From the NCBI GenBank assembly GCA_030220185.1, contig JASPKZ010007422.1, positions 310,001 to 374,000 on the forward strand: a stretch of 64,000 nucleotides of DNA, given 5' to 3'. The translations under genes were made by a program, and so were the position numbers. Positions 54,865-63,878 of the stretch are shown piece by piece. Every line of letters begins with the position of its first letter. The stretch's first letter is position 1. Origin of the DNA: Diploptera punctata. Taxonomy: Eukaryota > Arthropoda > Insecta > Blattodea > Blaberidae. The notes beneath the pieces are model-generated. The model saw nothing but the letters and a program-made list of their open reading frames with translations. It had not been told where the DNA came from and ran no database searches.

Positions 54865-55200
54865 AGAAACATTTTTGCCCAGACCGAGACTCGAACCCGG
54901 GACCTTTGGCTTTCTAGGCCAATGCTCTACCATCTGAGCTACCGGGGCAAGTTCCAATCTAGACACAAATTTTTCTCTTATAATCATTGTAATATAAGAG
55001 AAAAAATTGCGTCCAGATTATATTCGTTGTAATATAAGACAAAAATTTGCATCTAGATTAGAACTCACCCCGGTAGCTCAGATGGTAGAGCATTGGTCTA
55101 GAAAGCCAAAGGTCCTGGGTTCGAGTCTGAGTCTATGCGGAAATTTTTCTCTTCAAATATAATTTATCCTTCAGTGAAAAGTGTTAATTAATAATAAAAA
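54865..55200. repeat. tRNA-like palindromic repeat, locus 10
   Basis: Minus unit 54877-54948 and plus unit 55067-55139: GGTAGCTCAGATGGTAGAGC, TTGGT-CTAGAAA-GCCAA (T33, triplet AGA), GGGTTCGAGTC. Inner block shortened and partly duplicated. Confidence 0.78.
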
Positions 55201-55369
55201 CATGTCATGTTAATTACTAAGATTGGTTGGAGAAAACCCTCAAAATGAATGAATGAATTGTTTCTGTCATATATTTTGCAAATGTTGATTTATTCTTATT
55301 GTTTTTAAAATGTTTGAAGTGTTATTTGAATCTTGTTAGTTTTAGTCTATCATGACATTGACGTTACAG

Positions 55370-55557
55370 GGAGAACATCCAGGAGACCCGCAACAAGCTG
55401 TGGCCTCGCAAGCAGGAGGAGGGGGAGGAGGAGATGCGGGAGAGGGAAGCGAGGGAGAAGGAAGACAGGAGACGGAGAGCGAAGGAGCGACAGCAGAAAC
55501 TTATGGCAGAGTTTGCTTCTAAACAGAAACTGTTCATGGAAAAGACAATGGAGACAG
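55370..55557 (+). CDS. Ubr3: UBR3 exon k (charged helix)
   Basis: 188 nt, acceptor ACGTTACAG, donor GTGAGT. Completes an Arg codon and leaves one base. Encodes ENIQETRNKLWPRKQEEGEE, then REAREKEDRRRRAKERQQKL and MAEFASKQKLFMEKTMETG. The RRxxAxERQQKLxAEFASxQKxFMExxM motif is highly conserved in UBR3 just before the RING. The Arg/Glu-rich stretch should be a long single helix or coiled coil. Confidence 0.95.
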
Positions 55558-55559
55558 GT

Positions 55560-55910
55560 GAGTTGCTACCTCAGCACTCCAATTGTTTTCTCTTCAAATA
55601 TAATTTATCCATCATTGAGGTGTATGAAATGAATAATAAATACATTGAAAGAGGCCGTACTGGCTTTATAATGTAATGTATAAAGGTCTTCTTAATAAAC
55701 AAGCCACCATGCATCATTGACCAATGGTTCGTAGCATTTGGCACTCGGGAATTAACAATGTATAAGAGAAATTTTTTTTTTTTAGATGGGAGTGCTCAGG
55801 TAGATCAGTTGGTACAACATTCGCATATAAAGTGAAAGGCCTGTTTTCAAACCCCAGTCTGACCATATATTTTTCCCTTCAAATATAATTGAATCTTAGG
55901 TTTACTGGCT
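55560..55910. repeat. tRNA-like repeat, locus 11 (degenerate)
   Basis: The tail block TCTTCAAATATAATTTATCC at 55591 and a degenerate plus unit at 55790-55864 (CAGGTAGATCAGTTGGTACA, TTTTCAAACCCCAG). It starts directly after the exon k donor. Confidence 0.6.
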
Positions 55911-56245
55911 ATAAATCTAGTGTTGATTTCTATTTAAAAATCTTCTTGTTTATGATGGCGTTAGTGGAACAAAGTTCACTGCTATCTGGCCGCAGCAATC
56001 ATTCTATTACTATAAGAGAAAAATCTATGTGTAAATTAAGATGCCTAATAGCTTAAATCATTAAAGCACTGGTGTACAGAACCAAAGTTATTGGGAATCA
56101 AACATTTTTCTCTTTACCATTGATTTACAATAATTTAATTATGTTCATTAATTTACTTATTTCTATCATAGTAACAGCTTTAGCTTCTCAATATTAATTT
56201 AATTAACAGGTTTGTTTCATAATTCAAACATTTTGTGTGTAATTG

Positions 56246-56281
56246 CTGATGATGGGGCTAAGAAGCTCTGAAACATATGTT
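56246..56281 (+). ncRNA. Hammerhead-ribozyme-like motif, core intact
   Basis: CTGATGA (56246-56252), T, stem II GGGGCT (56254-56259) with AGCTCT (56264-56269) around loop AAGA, GAAA (56270-56273), palindromic stem III ACATATGT, U56281 at the cleavage position. Stem I is possible as three wobble-rich pairs, an internal loop, and TTTTG/CAAAA. All invariant core bases present. Confidence 0.62.
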
Positions 56282-56300
56282 TGACAAAAAACAACTCTAA

Positions 56301-57215
56301 GGGTCAAATGTTTGAACGCATTAGACAGTAAAAGGCGTTCTCTGCTGATAAAGTTTTATTCAAACACATTTTTCTTACTCAGAAATCTATTCACGCAGTA
56401 ATAATTGGGTTCGAGTCCCGGTCTAGGCGAAAATTTTTCTCTTCAAATATAATTTATCCTTCAATGAGAAGTGTTAAATTAATAATAAAATCGTCAATAG
56501 AAGCCCTACTGGCTATAAAGTAGTGTTAAATTCCCAATAAATGTCTTCTTAACTAAGAAGCCGCCATTTGCAAAGATAGAAGCTATGGTTTCAAGCATTT
56601 GGCACGAGGGAATTACAACGTACATAAGAGAAAAATTTGCGTCTAGATCGTAACTCGCCTCGGTAGCTCAGTTGGTAGAGCACTTGGCCCGGAAAGCCAA
56701 GGGTCCCGGGTTCGAGTCCCGGGTCTAGGCGAAAATTTTTCTCTTCAAATATAATTGTAAGCTACCTGACAAGGTACCTTAAGATCGTAGCTCATGATAT
56801 AAACTTATGTGAAAATCCCGAAGGGAACCGATGGTAACCGATGTAGTTTGAAACTTATCCAAGATGTCGGACCTTGAAGACTTCGATCATGTTTTCGGTA
56901 TACGTGGAGAAGAGGAATTTGATAGAGTCTACCAAAGAATTCAACTGGAAGAACAGGAGAATCGGCGTAATATTGCGCGTCGCAGATGTGTTTGTATACG
57001 GTATTATTTGTGGGATACAAGCATAAATGCATTCCTCTATAGCAGACGAAAATAATGGAAGTGGTTTTATCGCTGAGAATTCTGGGTAATTCGTTGCCAA
57101 TATTACAAAAACATCAACATTCATGCATGACCGGTAAGGCGGCCGTTAGTTCGATCTCAGCTCACCAGTGATTGGAAGTAATTTGAGTAGAGACTAATGT
57201 ATTTGCATACGACCC
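56301..57215 (+). mobile_element. Non-autonomous DNA transposon H, copy 3, itself interrupted
   Basis: GGGTC...GACCC ends flanked by TAA (left) and TTA (right), splitting a Penelope terminal block that is continuous at 53251-53280 (CAACTCTAAGAGGTAAGAAT). Contains the frame MSDLEDFDHVFGIRGEEEFD at 56864. Interrupted at 56406-56752 by a tRNA-like unit. The TWA-type flank suggests PIF/Harbinger. Confidence 0.7.
56406..56752 (+). repeat. tRNA-like repeat, locus 12 (permuted direct unit)
   Basis: Begins inside a T-arm (GGGTTCGAGTCCCGGTCTAG), runs through the tail and spacer, then a full unit 56656-56731 and the start of the next tail (TCTTCAAATATAATT). Not a palindrome but a direct, circularly permuted arrangement. 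ATAATT at both ends. Confidence 0.75.
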
Positions 57216-57422
57216 TTAGAGGTAAGAATGAGCAGACAAAATGTTTGAATTAAATACATGTAACCATCGTTATGGAGCATAGTTGGCTACAAGGCAGAAT
57301 GTTCCAGGAGTCAGTATTTTTAACCTTCTGTTTTTTATTGGTCCTGGCTTTGACCCGGTCTCTAAAGGAAACAAGTAACAGGTACTTAAAGATGGCCTGA
57401 TGCATTGTCCATGATGTTTCAG

Positions 57423-57565
57423 ATGAGGGTTTAACAAACATGGACTGGACCGAGGAGGAAGGAACAACGCTACTGGCCAGTAAAAAGGAATACGACTGTG
57501 TGATATGCAACCAGACAACACCCAGCACTGAGGACAAACCAATGGGACTTGTTGTTTTGGTTCAG
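57423..57565 (+). CDS. Ubr3: UBR3 exon l (first RING cysteines)
   Basis: 143 nt, acceptor GATGTTTCAG, donor GTCAGT (weaker than the others). Completes an Asp codon and ends in phase 0. Encodes EGLTNMDWTEEEGTTLLASK, KEYDCVICNQTTPSTEDKPM and GLVVLVQ. YDCVICxxxxPSxEDxPxGLVVLxQ is the start of the UBR-type RING; the CVIC cysteines are the first zinc ligands. Confidence 0.95.
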
Positions 57566-57674
57566 GTCAGTAGATACACCTCCAGGAGAAGTTTCAACCA
57601 ACGGACATCTGACTGGCACTTGGTATTCCTCTGCTTCTTCTCTGTCTGTTCATGGAGCATTGAACCTCTAAATC

Positions 57675-57930
57675 AAATGTTTTTCCCCAGGAATTTCAAA
57701 GTTTATTATTTTATCTTCAAATTTTTGGATGTAAATTTTTTCCCAAACTGTGAGTGCTTTAAATTTTTTTAATTGTTTAATTAATTTTGCCTTTACTTCA
57801 ATTGTATGCTCTTCTTGCCAGCTTTGGGTAGCTTCCACACACTTTTCTATTTCCCCGTTCTATTTGTTGTGTTCCTAAGGTGTTCTTCATTCTGATGTTC
57901 TCGCATGTAGACAGTGGCCAAGCACAGGAT
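57675..57930 (-). mobile_element. Penelope-like C-terminal fragment
   Basis: The minus strand matches the region around LTVWEKIYIxK and the preceding RNLGTQ-like stretch, heavily frameshifted. Confidence 0.55.
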
Positions 57931-58333
57931 TTCAATAAAAATCAATTGAATCATGAATTCTTCTTAACTCATACATCCATGTTCTCTAACACAGAACTGC
58001 AGTATTGAGACACATCATTCCCATCCTCAGCTGTTGTCATGACTCTCGATTCTTCATTATGCCACCTGGTGTTGATTTGAAGAACTTTGTAATCAAATTT
58101 GGTTTGTCTGGAAACTCAAAATTCATGGATCTAAGATGGTTTTTCTGAATGTATATCTTTTCCCAAACTGTTAATTCCAAAGGTTTAGATAGATGTTTCA
58201 AAAGTTTTGCTTCTTTTTCAATTCTGTAATAAACTTTGTGCTGCTATAGCTGATTTTTCAATTTCATCATTTTTTATGTTTCTAAAGTATTCTTCTTTGC
58301 GAGTGTCCAGATTCCTTTTTGTTTTTCCTATAT

Positions 58334-58580
58334 CGTCGTCGTTCTGACAGATTTCACTAAGTCCAAAATTGTTGTTTTGAGGTAGAGCAATATTAAAATT
58401 TGATCATATATCAGAAGTGTGTTACGCCAGAAAACATTAAGCATCTATAAATTAGAAAAGGACGGGGATAGCACTTAGTGGCTTTTGCCAGAATGTAAAG
58501 AATCATTTTCGTAATATAGTAGGGTACATATCTCAAAACAGCCAATTTTGGACTTAGTGACTTCTGCTTGAACGCCGACG
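58334..58580. mobile_element. MITE with 38-bp terminal inverted repeats
   Basis: Ends CGTCGTCGTTCTGACAG... and (reverse complement of right) CGTCGGCGTTCAAGCAG..., both continuing to CACTAAGTCCAAAATTG. ATAT is repeated on both sides (58330-58333, 58581-58584). No ORF. Family not identified. Confidence 0.75.
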
Positions 58581-58831
58581 ATATATACTTTATATTATTT
58601 TTGGTCTGGACATCTTACCTCAATATTAATCTTGATTTGTTCTTGGACATGTTTCAAAACAATTCTGTTTTCCCAGTCTGGGAAAGGTGATGATAAAACA
58701 GAATTGTTTTGAAACATGTCCAAGAACAAATCAACATTAATATTGAGGTAAGATGTCCAGACCAAAAATAATATAATTAAAATAGCCTCAAAATATAACT
58801 TCCTAAAATTAAATATTGATATATACTTTAT
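58581..58831. mobile_element. Palindromic hammerhead-bearing insertion with 13-bp target-site duplication
   Basis: ATATATACTTTAT occurs at 58581-58593 and 58819-58831 around a 225-bp insert. Arms 58594-58671 and 58694-58773 are inverted repeats; about 45 bp of non-palindromic sequence follows. Right arm carries a hammerhead-like motif (58687-58720). Architecture matches 23150-23522. Confidence 0.75.
58687..58720 (+). ncRNA. Hammerhead-like motif (C3 changed)
   Basis: GTGATGA (first base G instead of C), T, stem II AAAACA/TGTTTT with loop GAAT, GAAA, ACATGT, C. The left arm has lost the first core box. Confidence 0.5.
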
Positions 58832-59293
58832 TGCAATCTTTGCAATTAATTTGATAAATACCAGATTTTTTATTGTCTGGGGTGTTAACTTTATTATTAG
58901 TTAACAGAAGATTACCCAGGCTGAATTTGTTAATTGGAGTCAATGTTATATTACATTTTTTTTAAATTTGTTATGCAATCTGGATGGTAAGTAATTTTCT
59001 TGAATTTTTCATCTTCCTTGGAATTATGTTGCAGAGAGATGTATTCATGTAACCTTTTTTGTTGTTTAAATTTCTTTATTATGTCTTTTTCTAAACTATT
59101 TTAAGATAGCTAAGTGTACAATAAGATTATGAATAAAATAGGATTTGAAACTAATCAATTTATTTTCTAGATTTGTAAATATATGTAAAATTCACATTTA
59201 GTAATATTGATAGATTTGTGCAAGAAACACTGATAACAGTAGATACATGTGTTGGGCTGATTCACAAAAATTGATTTGAGATGTATTTTGCAG

Positions 59294-59443
59294 GCAACAA
59301 GTATTCTCGGTCATAAGCGAAAAAGTCCAGAACAAGCAGTGTTACCAACTAGTGCTGAAGAAAGACAGAATCTCAGGAGGGATGATAGTCTGGCAAATGA
59401 ATTTGATCGTCGGGTTGAGGAACTTAATCGTCAATTTGACTGT
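59294..59443 (+). CDS. Ubr3: UBR3 exon m
   Basis: 150 nt, acceptor TGTATTTTGCAG, donor GTAAGT, phase 0 at both ends. Encodes ATSILGHKRKSPEQAVLPTS, AEERQNLRRDDSLANEFDRR and VEELNRQFDC. This is the insert between the first RING cysteines and the CGHxxH ligands; the ASSxLGxxR start is conserved in UBR3. The last Cys is followed in the protein by the conserved SWLLAVxxGWEGG of exon n. Confidence 0.92.
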
Positions 59444-59589
59444 GTAAGTTGGTATTTGAGTTGAATTGGTGACGTGTACCACTGTGACTGGATGAATGTT
59501 GGTATTTTTATTAATTGCACATCTTCACACAACGCTCAGTAGTCTTTAGTTGTAAATAATGTTTTATTTTAGGAAGTTGGTTCTTTTAA

Positions 59590-59722
59590 TTAAATTATTT
59601 TGAGTCTGTGAAATCTTACCTCAATATTAATGTTGATTTGTTTCGTTTAGTCTTCTATTCATCCTCAGCATCATGACCAGACTGGCCATCGAGATTTCAC
59701 AGACTCAAAATAATTTAATTCA
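59590..59722. repeat. Palindrome with CATCCTCAGC spacer (Penelope terminal-repeat type)
   Basis: Inverted ends AAATTATTTTGAGTCTGTGA and its mirror. The left arm extends into the CTTACCTCAATATTAATGTTG block shared with 39290 and 58610. Confidence 0.6.
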
Positions 59723-59744
59723 TAAGAATTAAATGAATAGTGAT

Positions 59745-60262
59745 TTCTTCTTACCTCATACTTATATGTTTTTTAAACACAGCACTGCAGTATCAGCGAC
59801 CATCGTCACCATTCTCAGCTGTTTTCATGACTGTCAATTTTTTCTTTTGCCGGTAATTATCCAAACTGCCATCTGGTGTTCTTTTGAAGGAATTATTTTC
59901 TAAACTGCCATCTGGTGTTCTTTTGAAGGAATCATTTTCTAAACTGCCATCTATTGTATTTTTTAAGAACTTTGTAATGAAGCTCGGTTCGTCTGGAATC
60001 TTGAAGTTCATGGTTCTAGTATGGTTATTTGAATGTATATCTTTTCCCAAACTGTTAAATCCAAAGGTTTGGATAGGATGTTTCAAAAGTTTTGCTTCTA
60101 TTTCAATTCTATGATGCTCTAATAAACTATGTGCTGCTATAGCTGATTTTTCAATTTCTCCATTCTTTATGTTTCTGAAGTGCTCTTTATTACGAGTTTT
60201 GAAGTTACTTTTTGTTTTTCCTATATATATCCTGTTGCAATCTTTGCAATCAATTTGATAAG
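59745..60262 (-). mobile_element. Penelope-like C-terminal part with tandem peptide repeats
   Basis: Minus strand: FLKNTIDGSLENDSFKRT, PDGSLENNSFKRTPDGSLDN (three 13-residue units), the TMNFKIPDEPSFITKF stretch before them and the GEIEKSAIAAH region further upstream. Terminal block at 59750-59830. Confidence 0.7.
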
Positions 60263-60475
60263 TTCTTCAAAAATACAACAGATGGCAGTTTAGAAAATGG
60301 TTCCTTTAAAAAAACACCAGATGGCAGTTTAGAAAATAATTCCTTCAAAAGAAAACCAGATGGCAGTTTGGATAATTACCACCAAAAGAAAAAATTGACA
60401 GTCATGAAAACAGCTGGGGATGGTGACAATGGTCGCCGATACCGCAGTGCTGTGTTTAAAAAAACATAGAAATAT
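60263..60475 (+). mobile_element. Penelope-like C-terminal tail, inverted neighbour
   Basis: Plus strand: FFKNTTDGSLENGSFKKT, PDGSLENNSFKRKPDGSLDN, then KKLTVMKTAGDGDNGR and a terminal block with CTGGGGATGGTGACAATGG. Head-to-tail mirror of the preceding fragment. Confidence 0.7.
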
Positions 60476-60479
60476 GATT

Positions 60480-60840
60480 TAATTCTTATCTTTGTATTTA
60501 ATTACACTGGTCGATAAGGTTTTCTTCACAAGAAATCTGATTAGTGAATCCAGTGCATTTTTTCATTCTGAATTCAGATATGTAGTCAGAATGTTTCCAT
60601 CAGGCACAGTTTTTTTGTGATAGCTACTTTTTAAAAATTGATTTTAGCATTCTCTTTGACCTGTCATAGGAACCTTTACCTTATATGTAGCAATTTTATT
60701 CAAGCTGTATGTAAGGAAATTATATGCAATGTCGTGCTGAACCACCAAAAGACAAGACTGTGTTATTTGTGCGAATGGGACAGCAGAGATAAGAAGTCTT
60801 ACTACGTTAGAAAATCATGACCTAAACTTGAATCTCTTAT
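60480..60840. other. Intron m-n, unassigned
   Basis: No gene or sibling repeat recognised. Confidence 0.35.
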
Positions 60841-60844
60841 CATA

Positions 60845-61160
60845 TTTGAAGAGAAAAATTATATGCTCAGACCGGGACTTGAACCCGGGACCCTTGGTTT
60901 TCTAGTCCAAGTGCTCTACCATTTGAGCTACCTGAGCAAGTACCGATCTAAACGCAAATTTTTCTCTATATACGTTGTAATTCCCGCCCACCAAATGCTT
61001 GAAGCCTTTGCTTCTATCTTTGCAAATGGTGGCTCCTATATTAAGAAGACATATTTGCGGGTTCAAGTCCCGGTCTGAGCGTATAATTTTTCTCTTCAAA
61101 TATGATTTATCCATCGTTGAGATGTATGAAATTAATAATAAGAACATCGTGAATCTCATA
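60845..61160. repeat. tRNA-like palindromic repeat, locus 13
   Basis: Minus unit 60868-60938; the right unit is reduced to its T-arm and 3' end (GCGGGTTCAAGTCCCGGTCT, 61058-61080) followed by the tail block. Confidence 0.7.
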
Positions 61161-61329
61161 TCCCTGGCCAGAAACATGTGTCACATATCCCATTAGTAAA
61201 TCCTGAAAAAATGTATTTATCTCCATTGCATATTAAATTAGGAGCAATGAAAAATGTTGTCAAAGCTATGGATAAACTTTCTGATGCATTCTAGTACTTG
61301 AAATGGAAATTACCTAAAGTCAGTTTCAT

Positions 61330-61630
61330 TAGAAGCCCTACTGGCTTTATAAAGTAGTGTTAAATTCCCAATAAATGTCTTCTTAACTAAGAAGCCGTCA
61401 TTTGCAAAGATAGAAACAATGGTTTCAAAAGCATTTGGCGATAGGGAATTACAACGTATATAAGAAAAAAATTTGCGTCTAGATCGTAACTCGCCTCGGT
61501 AGCTCAGTTGGTAGAGCACTTGGCCCGGAAAGCCAAGGTTCCGGGTTCGAGTCCCGGTCTAGGCGAAAATTTTTCTCTTCAAATTTAATTTATCTTTCAT
61601 TGAGAAATGTTTAATCAATAATAAAAACAT
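61330..61630 (+). repeat. tRNA-like repeat, locus 14 (half unit)
   Basis: One arm only: AGAAGCCCTACTGGCTTTAT spacer start, plus unit 61490-61565 (CGCCTCGGTAGCTCAGTTGG, CCGGAAA loop, GGGTTCGAGTCCC), tail to TAATAATAAAAACATC. Confidence 0.75.
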
Positions 61631-61904
61631 CATCAAGTCAGAATGAGTTACAGTTAGATGGATTTTATTAAAAAATTATAAAAAATGTAAATGAATATCA
61701 CAGAAAACTCTTGCCTGATAGGAAAAAACTGAAATGATATTTAAATTCAGGATGAAAAATACTTCTAAAATCTCATATTTTTATTCTTGTGAAAGAAAAA
61801 AAGTTAATTTTTGTTGACGAGTGTTATATATAACAGCTGTTAGAAGCTCCGGGGCTTTGAAGCTAGTTTAAATGTAGCTGAGCAAGTGTTGTGTGTTGTT
61901 GCAG

Positions 61905-62050
61905 TTGTCATGGTTACTGGCTGTGAATCTGGGTTGGGAGGGAGGTGTCCACGTGCAGACGTGCGGACATCACCTGCATCTCGACTGTCTCAAGTCATAC
62001 CTGCACTCTCTGCGCAGTCAGCAGCGCCAACAGAGTATAGCCGTCGAGAG
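61905..62050 (+). CDS. Ubr3: UBR3 exon n (RING histidine ligands)
   Basis: 146 nt, acceptor GTTGTTGCAG, donor GTAACT; phase 0 start, two bases left. Encodes LSWLLAVNLGWEGGVHVQTC, GHHLHLDCLKSYLHSLRSQQ and RQQSIAVE. CGHHLHLDC supplies the central Cys-His-x2-His-x2-Cys ligands of the RING-H2, and the GWEGGVxVQTCGHxLHxDCxKSY block is nearly invariant in UBR3. Confidence 0.96.
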
Positions 62051-62109
62051 GTAACTCAGCAATGAGAAATCTTTATCTTATATTTAAATTAATATTGGAA
62101 AGTAAACAT

Positions 62110-62250
62110 TATGAGGTTATATCATTAATAGTGAGTGGAGAACATATTTTTAACGACTCACCTCATACAATTTCAAACTTCTTTGATACCGACGGTTTCA
62201 GACAATATCTTGTCCCTCTTCAGTCATGGCTTCCACTGATGAAATTCTCT
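62110..62250 (-). mobile_element. Penelope terminal repeat with hammerhead-like motif
   Basis: Minus strand 62185-62223: CTGAAGA (62223-62217), G, stem II GGACAA/TTGTCT with GATA loop, GAAA, stem III ACCG/CGGT, then ATC. Same block as 38800-38935. Confidence 0.6.
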
Positions 62251-62254
62251 GGTT

Positions 62255-62750
62255 GTTGATTTCTCTAAGGACATCACCTCTTGTGCTGCCATCTTTGGTT
62301 CTGATTATAAACTTTGAAATAAAATTTTTATCCACCGGAATATCAAAGTTCATAGATCAATATTTATTCTTCTGAATAAATATCATTTCCCAAATTGTCA
62401 ATTCCAACGGTTTATCTAATTGTTTCAAAAGTTTTGCTTCTTTTTCAATTTTATGATGTTCTAGCAAACTATGTGCAGCAATTGCTGATTTTTCAATTTC
62501 ACAATTTTTAATATTTCTAAAATGTTCTTTAGTGCGTGTTTCTAAATTCCTTTTTGTTTTTCCTATGTATACTTTGCTACAATCATTACAATTAATTTGA
62601 TAAATTCCAGATTTCTTACTGTCTGGGATGTTGATTTTTTTATTGGTGCTTAGAAGTTTTTTCCAGACTAAATTTATTTATTGGTGCCAAAGTAATGTTG
62701 TGTTTGTCAAACATTTTTTTAAATTTGCAATGTACTCAATTACTTACCAT
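62255..62750 (-). mobile_element. Penelope-like 3' half
   Basis: Minus strand, frameshifted: the SGIYQINCNDCSKVYIGKTK region (about 62610-62550), KNIKNCEIEKSAIAAHSLLE, LKQLDKPLELTIWEMIF-like and MNFDIPVDKNFISKF. Confidence 0.72.
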
Positions 62751-62814
62751 TCAGTAGTACATAGGCTAATTTAATATAATAAATTTGAGATTTTTAACAT
62801 TATGAGGTTTTATT

Positions 62815-63770
62815 GATAAGAATTAAATGAATCATGAATTCTTCTTACCTCACACTTCTATGTTTTTTTAAACACAGTTGTGAAAACAGCTGAGGATGGT
62901 GACAATGGTCACTGATACTGCAGTGCTGTGTTTAAAAAACATAGAAGTATGAGATAAGAAGAAGTCACGATTCATTTGATTCTTAAATTGGCTATGTTCA
63001 ATGAAGAAGATTTTAAGAAAGAATACAATCACATTTTGAACATAGCGAATTTAAATGGTTTTGGAAAAGAAATAATTGTAAATAAATTAAAGAAATTCAG
63101 ACAACAAAAAAGATTAAAAGAATACACTACCCTGCAATCTGATTCAAAGAAAGGAAAACAGTTTAAGAAAATTACGTATCATCCTGAAATACATAACAAA
63201 TTTCAAAAAATGTTCAAGAAGTTCAACATTACATTGGCACCGATAAATAAATTTAGTCTTGGTAATCTATTAATAACTAATAAGAAATTGAACACCCCAG
63301 ACAGCAAAAAATCTGGAATTTATCAAATAAATTGTAAGGACTGCAATAAAGTATACACAAGAAAAACAAAATGGAATTTGGACACTCGCACTAAGGAACA
63401 CTTCAGAAATATTAAAAATGGTGAAATTGAAAAATCAGCTATTGCAGTACATAGTTTATTTGAGAATCATAAAATTGAAAAAGAAGCCCTACTTTTAAAA
63501 CATTTGGAAAAACCTTTAGAATTGACAATTTGGGAGAAGATATATATTCAGAAGAACAAATTTAGATCCATGAATTTCGATATTCCTGATGAATGTGACC
63601 TCATCTCAAAGTTCATCAAATCAACACCAGATGGCAACATTATTGATGAAGATTCCAACGATTCCAACAAATATCCGGTAGTCATAATGTTGGTTGAAAA
63701 TGAGAGAGATCCTTCTCTTGAAAACTAGTTCCCGTGTTTAAAGAAACATAAAATATGAGGTAAGATGTTT
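62815..63770 (+). mobile_element. Penelope-like 3' half with palindromic 5' block
   Basis: A palindromic terminal block (62816-62980) precedes a 250-codon frame (62976-63728): FNEEDFKKEYNHILNIANLN, KKITYHPEIHNKFQKMFKKF, SGIYQINCKDCNKVYTRKTK (YIG changed to YTR), EHFRNIKNGEIEKSAIAVHS, LELTIWEKIYIQKNKFRSMN and a NERDPSLEN end. Open but lacking the RT core and with a damaged nuclease motif. It ends about 110 bp before the UBR3 exon o acceptor. Confidence 0.82.
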
Positions 63771-63878
63771 AAAAAATGACTCATTAATGTACATATATAA
63801 TATGTAAAGGAAGTGACACTTTCAAATAATAGAAATTAGAAAATTCACGACTGACGTAATGTTTAATTTCTGTTACAG

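Larger units (their letters stand above)
57945..59105 (-). mobile_element. Penelope-like element, 3' half, with two nested insertions
   Basis: Minus strand: terminal block (57950-58050), C-terminal tail (LTVWEK.. region, 58140-58260), GIY-YIG start at about 58300. After a MITE (58334-58580) and a palindrome (58594-58818) it resumes with the NKSGIYQINCKDC-like part and upstream region to 59105. Heavily decayed. Confidence 0.7.

Noticed and set aside
33778..61565. Genuine tRNA genes for the GCTCAGTTGGTAGAGC-type sequences
   Set aside because: They are repeated with fixed non-tRNA flanks and in palindromic pairs, several have acceptor-stem mismatches or C at position 33, and they sit in introns; treated as tRNA-like repeats.
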